This document shows, piece by piece, positions 48,023 to 61,770 of a stretch of DNA of 64,000 nucleotides. Numbering within the stretch: position 1 is the stretch's first letter; every line of letters starts with the position of its first letter. The DNA lies in the NCBI GenBank assembly GCA_030770535.1, contig JASVEC010000052.1, forward strand, positions 1 to 64,000, given 5' to 3'. Under the pieces are notes generated by a model that saw nothing but the letters and a program-made list of their open reading frames with translations, did no database searches and was not told the DNA's origin. A program made the translations under genes and the position numbers. The stretch is from Batkoa obscura (lineage: Eukaryota > Entomophthoromycota > Entomophthoromycetes > Entomophthorales > Batkoaceae).

Positions 48023-48345
48023 ATTTGTTATGCTGCATTTGAAAAACTTTTTAAATTATAATTTTGGTGTAAGGATTAAGACTAATGCTTAAGAAAAAGA
48101 GTCAATGAATGTAAACCCATTCTTTATAAGTTATTGTCTACATTCTAATTTTCCAGTGCTATTTTCTTTAAAACACGACGAGAATAAATACTAACTCTAA
48201 AAAATATTTTTTTTATTTAACGATTTAATGTAGCTGATTTTAATATCATAAATAAAGTAAAATAAAAAATTAATAAATAATGATTTATATTGGCCGAATT
48301 AAATATTCATTTATAAAAGCGAATAAAATACAAGTTAATGCCTAT

Positions 48346-48911
48346 TTAGTTAAAAGAAAAATGAAGTTTAGCTATGATATGTGCCAACTCTTTCTTTTCA
48401 TTTGAAGTAGCAACAGCATCAACAATGAAAGTCCCCTAAAATACTAGTTAATATATATTTTACTCAATAAAATTACTTAAATTACCATAGGAATTTCATT
48501 TGGTAAATCAACCGAAGTAGTGACATTGACTGGTCCTTTTTTAACAGGGCATTCCAATCCATAATCCTTGACTGTATCACACAAGTCATAATTTAATTCT
48601 ATTAACTTAATCAAACCTAACTTAACAGCAATTTTGAGTTTTGATCCAGGTAAAATATCTTCACTAGTGTACCCAGAAGCTTTGATCTCCAGTTTTTTAC
48701 CTCTTTTTGGTGGGTTAGGATTTAAAACTACGTTATGAATCTTTAATGGTGCTTCTCGTTTTGAACAATCATATAAAACCTTCTTTGATAATTCAATCTC
48801 GCTACACTTATCCAAACTTTGTTCTCCAAGGTTAAAATCTTTATTATTTGGGTTAAAGCTTGCTATCACGTTGGTTAAGCATACTAAAAGTAATGGCAAG
48901 TTTAATTTCAT
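48346..48911 (-). CDS. NPC2/ML-domain lipid-binding protein
   Basis: Small secreted or vacuolar sterol/phospholipid-binding protein of the ML (MD-2-related) family, like yeast Npc2 and fungal phosphatidylglycerol/phosphatidylinositol transfer proteins. Two exons (48486-48911, 48346-48435) give 171 residues. A signal peptide (MKLNLPLLLVCLTNVIASF) precedes a mature part with the ML pattern: LKIHNVVLNPNPPKRGKKLE, then YDLCDTVKDYGLECPVKKG, then a C-terminal AVATSNEKKELAHIIAKLHF strand that is restored by splicing out a roughly 50-base intron. Four Cys can form the usual disulfides. In the family it hands sterol to NPC1 in the vacuole or lysosome. Confidence 0.88.
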
Positions 48912-49936
48912 TTTCGTTAAAAGAGTAATTAAAAAAATAAAAAAACTAAATAATTAAAAAAATACACTGAAAATTAAATAGAATCACATGTTTAAGGTTA
49001 AGATTATGTTTGGTACTTGAGTGTAGATTATGCCTTAAATTTGGGCAAATTATTAGCTCATAATATTCTATCTTTAGGCTATTTGTATTAAAAATGACTT
49101 AATTTTGTTTTGGATAACTCAGTTATGAGCTCATTGTTGCGGATAATTAATTAAATTATTGCTGATTTTATTTCATATTTATTATATAAACACAGTTATA
49201 GTGAATATATATTAGTAGGCAAGGCTGCTGCATTATATTGTATCCTTAAAACTTCCTTATATGGATGTGTATTTTGAAGGTATGGCTACAATCAATATCA
49301 TGTTTTAAGCCTGAATTTTCTAATGAGTTTTCGGAAATTTTTTAGACTTTCAGTTTTAAATATTTGCAGAAGGATCAAAATAAATGAAAAATAAATGGGG
49401 ATGTATTTTTCTGTTTAAGAATTTTTCTAATAAATTCCGCTCAAATAGCGCTCAAAAAATAAAAAAAGTAATGAAGCCAAAACATTCTTAAATTTTAAAA
49501 GATTATTGTCCTGAGATGTAAACAAAAATTTATAAAGTTTTATCTAAGGCTTTAATCTATAATTTTCAAAATCTATGTATAATAGTCTGGATCTTTATCA
49601 ATTTGTTATATATAGAGTATTACCAAATTTTATAATTATTTGACTAATAATCTCATTGATATTTATATTATATTTAAATAAAAATTCATAATTTTATCAA
49701 AATATTAAATACTTTTTATTTAACTTATGTATCTATAATCAATATTGTGAAAATACTTTTATTATCATCAGTATATTTACTATATCAAATAATAAATTTT
49801 ATAACAAATTTTATAATGATCTATTATAAAATACAAAATCATGATATTGAATTTTTTCTTGATTTAATTCAACTTAAACTAAAAAATAAAATTTTGAAAA
49901 TTTAACTTTACCTTTTTCTTACTTTGAAGTCCAAAA
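48912..49936. other. Intergenic region with one MITE
   Basis: Divergent promoter region between the NPC2-like gene and RIO2, with one MITE copy at 49397-49488. No other feature recognised. Confidence 0.5.
49397..49488. mobile_element. MITE copy, GGGGATG family
   Basis: Starts GGGGATGTATTTTTCTGTTTA and ends GCCAAAACATTCTT; the right terminus is decayed. The core AAGAATTTTTCTAATAAATTC and CAAATAGCGCTCAAAAAAT is recognisable. Confidence 0.65.
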
Positions 49937-51414
<1,478 letters not shown>

Positions 51415-51561
51415 CTTTAAAATTTAATAATTCATTTGAACTATAGATAAAAATAAACATGTTTATTTGATATAAAGTCATTTTTTAATTTTTGTATAAA
51501 TATAATGTTATAACTTTAAACAAAGAAAAGGTAAACTTTATTAATAATAAAATAACTATAG

Positions 51562-54500
51562 CTATAAATAATTATTTAAATGATCAATGATACGTGTATA
51601 AAGATGCTTATTAGCATGAGGAATAGCAATAGAATGATCATTGTCAGTAAACGAATGAAACTTAGGTTTCGTTATATTAAATTGAGAAAATAAATTTAAA
51701 AGATTTAAGGAATTTTGATAATGAACGTTGTCATCTGCTACTCCATGTAACAATAAATAATTGGTATTATTGAAATTTAAAACATCATGAACTGCCGCTT
51801 CATTATAACCTTGCATATTATATTCTGGTAATTTCATGTATCTTTCAGTATAAATAGAATCATAAAATCGCCAATCTGTTACTGGAGCTACTGAAATAGC
51901 TACTTTAAATTGAGTTTGATTATCTGCTTCAACTACTTTAGAAGTAAGGAATCCACCATAGGACCATCCCCAAATAGCTAATCGATCTTTATGAACCCAG
52001 CTATAATTAGAATATAATTTAGCAGCCCCTAATTGATCTTGCGCTTCTTGTTGACCTAAATTGCCAGTAATTCCAACTGCAAATTTACGTCCTTTATAGG
52101 CAGTACCTCGACCATCAACAGTAATAACAGCAATATCAGGATGACTTGAAGTTAACCAAGTATGGAAATTTAATTCAAAGTTCCTTGTAACTAATTGAGA
52201 TTCTGGACCACCATAACAACGAAACAATAAACGATATTTATTAGACTTAGGTTGAAATTGTGGAGGCAGTATTTCCTTTGAATTAAGAGTTTGACCATTT
52301 ACTTTAATTTCTCTAAATTTTACTTGTGGTAAAAGATAACCTGATAGTTTTTTAAATAATTTTTGATTATTAATTAATGCTTTGGCTTCTTCTATTTCGC
52401 CAGATTTGATTAATACTTGATAAGGTATATGTGGTCCAAGATAGCTTAATATCATATATATTCCATTAGGTGATACTCTGGAATTGAAATGACCTAAATT
52501 ATCTAAATCTAATTTATTTTGTTTTTCATTCTCTGTCAAAGGCAATGATCTCATACTTTGTAGTGAAGTTGATGTTTCATTTGAAATATGTTTTTTATTT
52601 CCAATATCAATTTTAATAGAAAATATATGACTAGCAGTAGAATGTAATTCTCTACTTTTATAATAAAGTATTCCGTTTTTATTATCATAACCTTCAATTG
52701 ATTCAACATCATAGTTTCCTTTTGTTAATATTTTTATTGGTTCATCTGAATTTAAATTAAATAAAGCAAAATGATAATGATTATTATAAACTATTTTATC
52801 AATATAACTTGCTTCATTAATTCCAAATTTATCATTTTTTGGTATTACATAAATAGAATGAGAATCCGTTTGATACCATCCACCATCTCCATCCAAATTA
52901 TTAGAAAAATCTTTACCTCCTAATTCTAATCTGATAACTTTACCCTTAATATTTTTAATATTATTATCAATATCATGTTCTGTTATACTATTTAAATCAT
53001 TTATGTTGATAATACAAGTAACAATAAAATCTTGTTGCCTATTAGTAAATCGAAATAACAATTTTCCTTTTTCTGTTGTCCATACTACATCCGATATAAT
53101 TCTATCCTTATCTTTTAATATACTTGGTACTAAATTTTGTAATTTATAATCAATATTTTTTGTTTTTAAATAAGACTGTATATCTATTTCTACATTGAAC
53201 AATGGAAACGTATCTAATATATCTAAGTTATCTTGGAATTTTTCATCATCCCTACTTTGATATAATTTCAAAGTCACTTTTGGATTATTATGCCCAGACT
53301 AAATAATATTAAATAATAAATACAAAATTAATATGCTGATATAATATAATATATAAATTTACTTTTGGATACTTAAATTTAAGATACTGTGGATAATCAT
53401 CAAACTTATTTAACCAATTTTGAATTTGAGATTGTTCTATTTGATTTGGTAGTTTAGGTAAAGCTGTGGGTAATAAGTTCTTATGTTTAATAATAGCTTC
53501 ATTTGTATACAATGGTACTTGAAACGTATTAACTTTACTATCATCAAAAGATAAATAAGCAAGATAAGTTCCATCTAAAGACCACCACATAGCGGTATCT
53601 GAAGCAAATACTTCTTCTTCATAAACCCAATCAGGTATTCCATTAATAATATCCTCACTTCCATTTTTAGATACTTTACGTAATTTTTTAAATTCATGAG
53701 TTAATACAAATACATCATTACGATAAACAAAGCTAATATCATGACCTTTTGGACTCCATTTAAATAATGATATAAAATCTTCTTCAACATCTTTTTGTTC
53801 ATTATCGGATTTTGATTTTTTTATAAATCTTCCAGGTGAAATTAACAATGGTTCTTTACTTCTATTTTTAAGGTCAAAGATACGATAACGTGAAGTATGT
53901 GAGTGACGCCAAACTTTATCATATCGATTTGCAACCATAATATAATTAAGATCGGCCGATATTTTATAAAAATTGAAGGGATGTTTTGAATCATGTTTAT
54001 CAATTTCTTGACGTGTAATTAATACTTTGTCTTCAAATTGAGTGTTAAAGTTAAATAACATGGAAGCATGTTTTAAATAAATTTTTCCAGTAGCACGCTC
54101 TTCATAAGTATATAAACCATCATTATCACCTTCAACCCATTCCCAGTTTGAGGTCTCTGGTCTAAAGGTACTATTATATATATCATCTAACTCAAATACT
54201 TTTTTATTTATCAATAGTTGATCTATCTGAGGGTTATCCAATTCACTTAAGCTACCTTTAAGTTGAGCTTCGTTTAAATTATCTTTATTAACTTGAGATA
54301 AATCATTTACTTTAGGAAATAAATAATCATCTAATACAAATAAATAAATTATATTTATAATATAAAACTTAATTTTACAATATACAAAGTCTATTAGGAA
54401 CCCTACTATACATAATAAAATTAATACAATTAAGGTTATGGTAGCATATTTATTTTTGACACACTACATAAATTAAAGTCATTACTTATTTTCTGTTATT

Positions 54501-54678
54501 TCTTTATATTTACCTTATTAAATTGACCTTCTTTTATATATTCATCATTATATCCTTCTTCAATAAAGGTACATTCATCAGTCAAGTTTTCTTCGTTTAA
54601 TAGCATATATTGATCTCTGTCATTCGTATTGGTATTCTGGACATCTTTTTTATTCTCAGGTAACAGCGGTAAACTCAT
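51562..54678 (-). CDS. Dipeptidyl aminopeptidase, DPP IV family (STE13/DAP2-like)
   Basis: Type II membrane serine protease of family S9B that removes X-Pro or X-Ala dipeptides, in yeasts acting in the Golgi (Ste13) or vacuole (Dap2). Starts MSLPLLPENKKD at 54678; a short acidic cytosolic tail is followed, after an intron, by one transmembrane segment (YATITLIVLILLCIVGFLIDFVY). Two long exons (about 54300-53360 and 53300-51562) carry the beta-propeller, including PDWVYEEEVFASDTAMWWSL with the substrate-binding Glu pair, and the hydrolase domain. The catalytic Ser is in WGWSYGGFLTSK, the Asp in LLHGVADDNVH and the His in DNDHSI. About 940 residues. Golgi versus vacuole cannot be told from sequence by eye. 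Confidence 0.93.
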
Positions 54679-55772
54679 TGTTGAAATAAATAAGTTTTGA
54701 TTTTGATAAAAAAGTAGAAAAAAATTATTATAAGCTTCTTTTTATATTTTCAGTTAATTCAAATGCCACATTTTCCTTGAACCTAAGTCGTAATCCCATT
54801 CCTATTCTAGCTCTTTAATTTACCCCTTAATTAAAGTTTATGCTTCTTTTTAGCTAAATAAAGTTTAATTTAAAAACTAAATAATGAAAATTATTATATT
54901 TTTAATAAGTGAAATTATTTGACATCATTTAATCAAAAATATGGCAAGTATATGTGTATTTAGACATTTTTTCCATGACATTAAATATATCATATTGTGA
55001 TAAATTATTTAAATCAATGGTTTCAGTAATTTGAACTTTATTTTTAGAATAAAATGGTTAAATTTTAAAGTTCTTTTCACTACAGCTATTTGTTTACTTT
55101 TTAAGCTTAAATTTTGAGTAACTAATTAGATTAATAAAGTATAACAAAACATATCCAGATAGAAATATCACTTATTAACAAAAATAAAAGATAACCACCC
55201 TTAGCAATCACATGTTACTATTAATAAATAAGCAATTTGCCTTTTATTTTTTCAAATAAAATTCTTTAACTTGTTATAAAGAGTCGGATAAAAGTAAATA
55301 TTCTTTTATCTGGAACTAATAATTTGATTTAAGAGCTAATTTAAAATAAGTTATTCACTATAAAAAACTCTATACTATTCTTTATGTCAAGTAAGCAATC
55401 ATTATATATATCAAAAAGTTTTGTTTGGTTCTATAGCGTTTATAAAAGCTATTTTTGAACAAAGAATTATTTTAACGTTTCAAAATCAGTTTGAACAATA
55501 GCTCTATTAAATTGTAATTCATCTTACTAAAAATTGTCTTGGGAGAAAAAAATTCAGTAATAACAACTCCCTGCCAGTTTGGCACCTAAATTTTGATTTA
55601 CTAAATATCTCCGGTTTTAACGTTAATTCTAAATTTTGCTTATCAAGTAACGCACCCATTAAGTTCATGACCTAATTTTTAGCCAATAGAATTTAAGTTT
55701 GTCTTGTCATCATCATTGTCTAGCTATAAAATTTTCAATACAAAAATTGATTGTTTTTTTATTTAATATAAG
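54679..55772. other. Intergenic region
   Basis: Divergent promoter region of about 1.1 kb between the dipeptidyl aminopeptidase and the endosulfine gene. AT-rich; no gene, repeat or RNA recognised. Confidence 0.5.
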
Positions 55773-56219
55773 ATGCTTCCCGCTAAACAGAATAAGATTG
55801 ACTTAAGTGTAATAAACTGCAGACTAAGCAAATTTATAAAAATTAATATTGATACATTATAGAAATTATCCGAAGAAGAGTTAAAATCGTTTCGTTTATA
55901 TGGTAAACTTCCAACCAATAAAAATGTGATGATGCCTAAAGTTAAAGTAATATTAGCTAACATTTTAATGAAAACATTTATTTATTATATTTATTAAAAA
56001 TAGGAAAGGAAATACTTTGACTCTGGGGATTACGCTATGCAAAAAGCAGGAAAAAACTCAGCACCAATAGGCGTGGAACACCCTTCTCCTGAAACCATTC
56101 CTCACTCTAGCCCTACAAATGCTGCTATTAATACATTAACTGGGACTCCACCAAATAGAGAAAACATTTTGAGTAAGGGTGAAGAAGATAAATCGAACAT
56201 TGAAGCTAAAAAAGAATAG
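55773..56219 (+). CDS. IGO1: Endosulfine family PP2A inhibitor (IGO1-like)
   Basis: Small inhibitor that, once phosphorylated by Greatwall/Rim15 kinase, blocks PP2A-B55 and so controls mitotic entry or quiescence. Three exons (55773-55808, 55863-55946, 56004-56219) give 111 residues. Splicing yields IDLSKLSEEELKSFRLYGKL, then PTNKNVMMPKVKERKYFDSGDYAMQKA. FDSGDY is the absolutely conserved endosulfine/ARPP19 motif carrying the kinase-target Ser. The C-terminal half is Pro/Ser/Thr-rich and disordered. The first exon is only 36 bases. The frames and all three splice sites agree, so the call is firm despite the small size. Confidence 0.93.
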
Positions 56220-56814
56220 TTTCACTAAGTTTCAAACTAATACCTTTGAACCTTTTTCTCTTGAGTCTATTATACTTGCTAATAACATTTTAAGCTTACT
56301 TTTCATCAATTTTCATCCTTCTTAAGAAAGTTGAAGGCTAAAATGCTGTATCAACAGTTTATTTTTGGTTCTTTTGAAATTTTTTTACCTATATTATTAA
56401 AGTAACTAAAATTGAGCTGTGTTTTGATATTAGCTATCGATTTATAATGCTAATTCTAATGTTTGTCATGTTTGAAATTTAATAATCACATATTAGTATA
56501 CAAAGATTAACAATCATTATGAAAGCAATACTTTATATATATATATTATGAATACACCATTCATGAAAATTAGAGCAGCCAAAACAATAATTCAATTTTA
56601 AAACTATAATATCTTAGACTAAGCTGTTTGATAAAACTAGTTTAAAATTATTTGTGACTTATAGTACTTTATAATATTTTATAATAATAAAAATTGTTTA
56701 AATTCAAATAAAAGAGTATTAAAAACATTGAAAACTATATATCATTATTGAATAGAACTCAGTTGAAATTTCGTATAGATTTTATTAATATAATATAAAC
56801 TAGAAGCTAAAAGT
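56220..56814. other. Convergent 3' intergenic region
   Basis: About 600 bases between the ends of the endosulfine and U2SURP genes, AT-rich with a TATATATATATAT run near 56540. Nothing else recognised. Confidence 0.5.
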
Positions 56815-59122
56815 TTATCCAAACATATCCAAATCTTCATCTTCTTCTAAAACCTGAGTTATCTTCCTACTGCGCTTTTTATTGCTCTTCTTTACTGCCT
56901 TTGGTTTAACTACTTCAATCTTTTCTTCAATTATTCCTTCAGGTGCATCTAAATTATCCTGATAAATAGGATTGTGCTGAACTACATTGGTTAGCTCTTG
57001 TGGTAACTCTGGCTGTCCATGATTTAAAAGATTTGTTAGTCGGCTCAAAAAAGTAGTGGGTAAGATTAAGGAGGATTCCCATAATTCCAACAATACTGCA
57101 AATTGTCTACGAAACGATTCTGCTTTAAGTCGAGCTACGATACCACGATACTGAGAATGAACGTGTTTGAAAAAGGCTTCCAAATGTTGCTCGATACATG
57201 CCCTTAGTTTCCATGCTTGTGGTACTGTTGGACTAAGATTATAAAGTATATCTGAGATTAAGTATAAAATTGCTAACGATTTATTCAACTCATTGCCTTC
57301 TTTGATTAAAGCACTTCGAATCATACCTACCAATTTTTCTGATTGTGAAACGTGTTCTAAAGCAAAAACCATTGCTAATCCTATTCTATTTCGATCCAGG
57401 TTTAATTCGTTTAATTGCTTGAAAAACCCAACCCATTCATCCACCTCATTCTCTTTTTTCTCAACATTATGACCTTTTCTATTTACTACGTCACTATCAT
57501 CCGAATCATAAGGAAGAGAGACTTCCTTTACTTTGTTTAAAGTATGGGTTCTATTATTGCTTCCAGATAATGGTGGAGGAATGAAGTAAGGCCCATCTTC
57601 AAAGATACGAAATGATTCTGTTCTCCATGAATCTACAAGATCGCCTTGTAATAAAGAATAAAGCTTCCATCGATAATAAATATGCTCATCACATTCTGTA
57701 TCATATAAAAATTGATACTTTTCATTATTTGCTTCTTTTTGCAATAAATGTCCCTCAAAGTCATACCCATACAAAAGGACGTATTCAATTGTCTGGTGAA
57801 TGAGCTTTAAAATTGTCCTATCTTGGGGTATCTTAACCTGTACCTCTAGACGAAGAACGTTTTTGTTTTGACCCTCAAAAGGTTGTGGAGCTTGCCCATA
57901 TGAAAACTGAACCGCTTTAAAGTCGGCTGAAACTTCAGCTGACGCGACTGTTCGTGCATTAAATGGATTACCAGTTTTAATGACTTTTGATTTATCACTT
58001 GCATCATAAAATGGCTTTTCTGGTATAATAATTGGTTTTCCCCATCCTATCTTTAATGTTTGGCCTAATAATACAGTTCCATCCATCACATTCTTAGCTG
58101 AAACTGCGCTTTCTCTATCCATAAAAGAAACAAAAGCACAAGGACGAACTCGTGATCCTTCTTCAAGGTTTCTAGGTACAGTAATCTTTACACTTGCAAT
58201 AGCTCCAAAAGCCCCAAAGTTTTGGCAAATAATTTCTTCGTTAAGCTCTGAGCTAATATTACCTAAATATAAGCAGGTTGAAGTAGGGTCGCCATTTTCA
58301 ACAACTGCCTTTTGAGCTATCTCTGGCTTTTTCTTTAATGGGTTAGAATAGGTTTGGAACTGCTTAAAATTTGCACTATTTTGATATTTGAAATTTGATC
58401 GTATTATTTCTTCAGCTTCATGTTGTTTTTTAATTTCTTGTAAAAACTCATCCATTGCCCTAACTTTTTTACCGCCATTATTGCTATCTTTACTAGTAGA
58501 TACAGCGGGTATTCTAGTATAATTTAAAGCAGCTACTTTGGTTTCTTTGACAAAGTTAGTGTTTAAAGATGGTAGTAATGGAGGTTTATATAGCTCATTA
58601 TGATTCACAACCTGATTTGAAAACTGTTGGTTTGGCTCATTATTAAACGCGGCTAAGCAAAAGAATATATAAAATATTCAAAGGGATAGAATAAAAATAA
58701 TAAGATTAGAATATATTCATATAATATGAAAAATAAACAATAAAGTTTTAACTAGGTCCAAGTCTAATTTTGACTACTTACTGCTAGGTTTAATGGTTTC
58801 TCCCTTTACAAACGCTTTGCTTATAAAGTTAGGTCTTTTGACTGTATCCTCTATCTCGTCCCCAGAGTCTTGAAATGAGGCTAAGAAATCAGCATAAACT
58901 TTGGCGGTTTCTTCGGACTCTTTCTAGCAATAAGAATATAATGGGTTAAAACATCAACTTTTAGTGAGTATTTTTATAGTTGAAACCTTCTTTTTTAATT
59001 CAAGTTCTTCTTTATGCTTTTTAAATGGATTCTTTTTAAATCTAGTTGGCGCGTTATTTTGCCCTGTATTTTTCTAACTCATTAATCTATTTTATTATTT
59101 ATTATTGTATATTTACTTTCAT
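56815..59122 (-). CDS. U2 snRNP-associated SURP protein (SR140/U2SURP)
   Basis: Spliceosome protein associated with the U2 snRNP. The main exon (56815 to about 58620) has an RRM (TCLYLGNISSELNEEII, then RPCAFVSFMDRESA), a SURP module (LKLIHQTIEYVLLYGYDFEG, then YQFLYD and YYRWKLYSLLQGD) and a CID domain (RNRIGLAMVFALEHVSQSEK, then LAILYLISDILYN and RRQFAVLLELWESS), the order of U2SURP. The C-terminus is basic, then acidic (EEDEDLDMFG). Upstream exons give TRFKKNPFKKHKEELELKKK and ETAKVYADFLASFQDSGDEI, also family-typical. The only start that keeps the frame open seems to be a 6-base exon (59117-59122, Met-Lys) spliced to 59073; this start is tentative. The gene fits an intron-rich genome. Confidence 0.88.
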
Positions 59123-59368
59123 TTTATAAAACAATCAATAGTTTTATTGTAAATTAATAAAATCGTTCAGTAAAAATAAAAGGAATTGACTTAATTGGAT
59201 AAAATTATCCAACCATTTTCCTTTGTTGATTTTATAAGCAAAATAAAATTAATCAAAAACATATTTGAACTTAAAATGAAGTGATTAAATATAATCAAGT
59301 TTTTGAACTTTTAGTGTAATTAAATCAAATAAGCATTTTAATAATAATTAACAGCTACATCAATAATA

Positions 59369-61309
59369 ATGATAAAAGGGTTTAAAATAATAAACTATTC
59401 AATTATAAATGATAAAGTCAAAAAAAAAGAGCTAAAACAAGAAAATAAAACTCAGTTAAAATTAAAGGCAGAGAAACTGGAAAACAGAGTAAAAGAACTT
59501 GAAATTCAGCTATTTAGAATATTTCAATTAATTGAAACTTTAGACTCTCTTGATGATAATTTACCCCTTTCGCATCTAGAATCTCCTTTTTATAATAGGA
59601 ATGTAACTATGGAACTAAAAGCATATTTAAAATGGGTATTAGAGATGTTTAAATATAGAAATATGAATGAAACCAATAACAGCACATACTTAATCAATCA
59701 AAATGTAACTTTAAAAAGAAAGCTTCATTTAATCGAAGAGTCTCTTAGTAAACAATTTTTATCCTCTGACTTTACATCTCTAAGAAATCGAACTGGGAGA
59801 GGTGCAGAGCATGTAGGAAATTCTCCAACAGCTTTCGATTATGGGTCTTTTCTAGAAACTAGTATACATTTACATGATTGTTTTGCTTATGGTTCTGGGT
59901 TTCACTTTAAGCCTAAAGAAATAGTTATATATATAAAACAATCAAACCCAGGGTTTATGTCAAAAACACTGATGGCATCACTTACTTTCAAGTATATATC
60001 TTTACCAGGAGATGATTTTAATGAAATTCGTCAAAATATTTTAAACAGTATATTACCTTTGATTTCGCAAGCCTGTTATAACCCTAGTTTTGAAAGCCTT
60101 AAAGCTTTAAGCGTTTTACATGATGTCTTTATAATTCAAAATAACTACCAGTTATCTCATCAACTTTTAGGTTCCCTTATGAGAATGTCATATTTATTAG
60201 GAATTGATAAACTAAAATTAAATACTAAAGAGCTCTATTCTAAAAGTAAAGAAGAAATTAGGCATTTAATTAACCTTAAAAAAATATGGGCATGGATTGT
60301 TGTTTCATCTAAAATTAGTGAAGATTTTTATGGTACTTTTCCTCTTATTAAAGAATATGACCTTTCAGAATCGGAATTTCTTTATTATTTGATTAGGGAG
60401 CAATTTGATGAATCTGATAATCAAAGAAATGATTGCAAGAAAGTATTTGCTATGTATGATAATCAAATAATGATGACGAACTCGTTAGTATTTGATCATC
60501 TTGAAAAAAGCCTCAAAGGAGTTACAGATTTAAAGAGCATACCATATTCGTCATTAATTTTACCAACTGACAAGTTTAACCTTGTTCAAAATTTTATAAA
60601 TAAATACTATAAGGCTTCGATCAAATCACTAAATAGTATTATCACAAACAGTAATAAAGCTATAAATTTAGATCATTATTTATGTGTGTTTCCTAGCACT
60701 TACTGTTGCATATATAAAGGAATCCATGAGATAAGAAAGACTCTATCGATCTATATTAGACAATTATGTTTAATATATCCAACTGTGTCCAAAGCACCTA
60801 TTCAAGTAGATATTCCGCTAATGTATATACCAACTTTACTTGAAACTTCATTGAGAATATTATTTATATATAGAGTTTTAGCTTTTACTTATTTTGAAGA
60901 TAAACTAAAACAAATTAATATATATAGTTTACAAAACGAGAAATTATATAAAACACTCGTAGGGTATTTAGATACTAGACTACATCCTATCAATAACTAT
61001 AATAAGTATGATTGTTTAATAATAATGAGTATTTTAAATTTTGAGTACCCGCTATATTCGTTTTATAGTTTTTTACAAATACTTTCTTCTCCTACTATCC
61101 TTGGATTAGGTTTAATCAGTAATGAAGCTATCGATACGATCGAAACTAATATTATTGAGCTACTTCAAATTTATAAGTTGGCTATGAATCTCACTAAGGA
61201 TAAAGATAGGATGGATATTGATTTCACTGTCGCCAAAGTAAAATTGGCCATTAATACTTTTGGACTACCAGAAAAATACAAAGTTATGTTTAATAGCATA
61301 CTTAATTAA
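59369..61309 (+). CDS. Fungal transcription-factor-like protein without zinc cluster
   Basis: A single-exon 646-residue protein. Residues about 18-55 form a Lys/Glu coiled coil (KLKAEKLENRVKELEIQLFR), like the dimerisation element after the Zn2Cys6 cluster in Gal4-type factors. The rest looks like a fungal-specific transcription factor middle homology region: HLHDCFAYGSGFHF, QACYNPSFESLKALSVLHDV, LLGSLMRMSYLLGID, then LKKIWAWIVVSSKI, and a helical C-terminus. No Cys6 cluster is found at the N-terminus, and the about 250 bases upstream hold no Cys-rich exon. It is either a regulator that lost its DNA-binding domain or one whose first exon lies outside this short gap. The annotation rests on pattern, not on a single decisive motif. 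Confidence 0.65.
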   Translation: MIKGFKIINYSIINDKVKKKELKQENKTQLKLKAEKLENRVKELEIQLFRIFQLIETLDSLDDNLPLSHLESPFYNRNVTMELKAYLKWVLEMFKYRNMNETNNSTYLINQNVTLKRKLHLIEESLSKQFLSSDFTSLRNRTGRGAEHVGNSPTAFDYGSFLETSIHLHDCFAYGSGFHFKPKEIVIYIKQSNPGFMSKTLMASLTFKYISLPGDDFNEIRQNILNSILPLISQACYNPSFESLKALSVLHDVFIIQNNYQLSHQLLGSLMRMSYLLGIDKLKLNTKELYSKSKEEIRHLINLKKIWAWIVVSSKISEDFYGTFPLIKEYDLSESEFLYYLIREQFDESDNQRNDCKKVFAMYDNQIMMTNSLVFDHLEKSLKGVTDLKSIPYSSLILPTDKFNLVQNFINKYYKASIKSLNSIITNSNKAINLDHYLCVFPSTYCCIYKGIHEIRKTLSIYIRQLCLIYPTVSKAPIQVDIPLMYIPTLLETSLRILFIYRVLAFTYFEDKLKQINIYSLQNEKLYKTLVGYLDTRLHPINNYNKYDCLIIMSILNFEYPLYSFYSFLQILSSPTILGLGLISNEAIDTIETNIIELLQIYKLAMNLTKDKDRMDIDFTVAKVKLAINTFGLPEKYKVMFNSILN

Positions 61310-61770
61310 AATAAGCTTAAATAAGTTACCTTGTTCCTTCATTTTAGAATAGGTTTTAATTATGGATAATTGTAATGTTGAAGATATAATCTATATATGG
61401 CTTATTTAATATTTTGATAATAAATATATTTAACTTCAAATATTTATGATACTTTAAAGGATATACAATCGTTGTGTTCATAATCTAAATTGTTATTTTC
61501 TGAAAATAGATTTTTAATTCAAAATACTCTATAAAGTTCATTATTTTATAATATTAGGTGCTTATAATAATACCTTTTATTTATTTAATGTTTTAAGTTT
61601 TGTTTTAACTAAATTTTAAAATAATACCTTTATAAAATTATATATGAAAAAATAGCAAATATGATAAAACGTAAATAATGATTTAATATTTTATTAAACT
61701 TTAAAGACTTCAAAAAATATTTTAACAAAATGAAGCTTTAAAGTATTACATTTATTCTAATTTTAAACAT
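61310..61770. other. Convergent 3' intergenic region
   Basis: About 460 bases of AT-rich DNA between the convergent ends of the regulator-like gene and the second OGDH gene. Nothing recognised beyond presumed 3' UTRs. Confidence 0.5.

Noticed and set aside
55763-55963. Minus-strand 66-codon hydrophobic frame
   Set aside because: Overlaps endosulfine exons 1 and 2, which are supported by family motifs on the plus strand.
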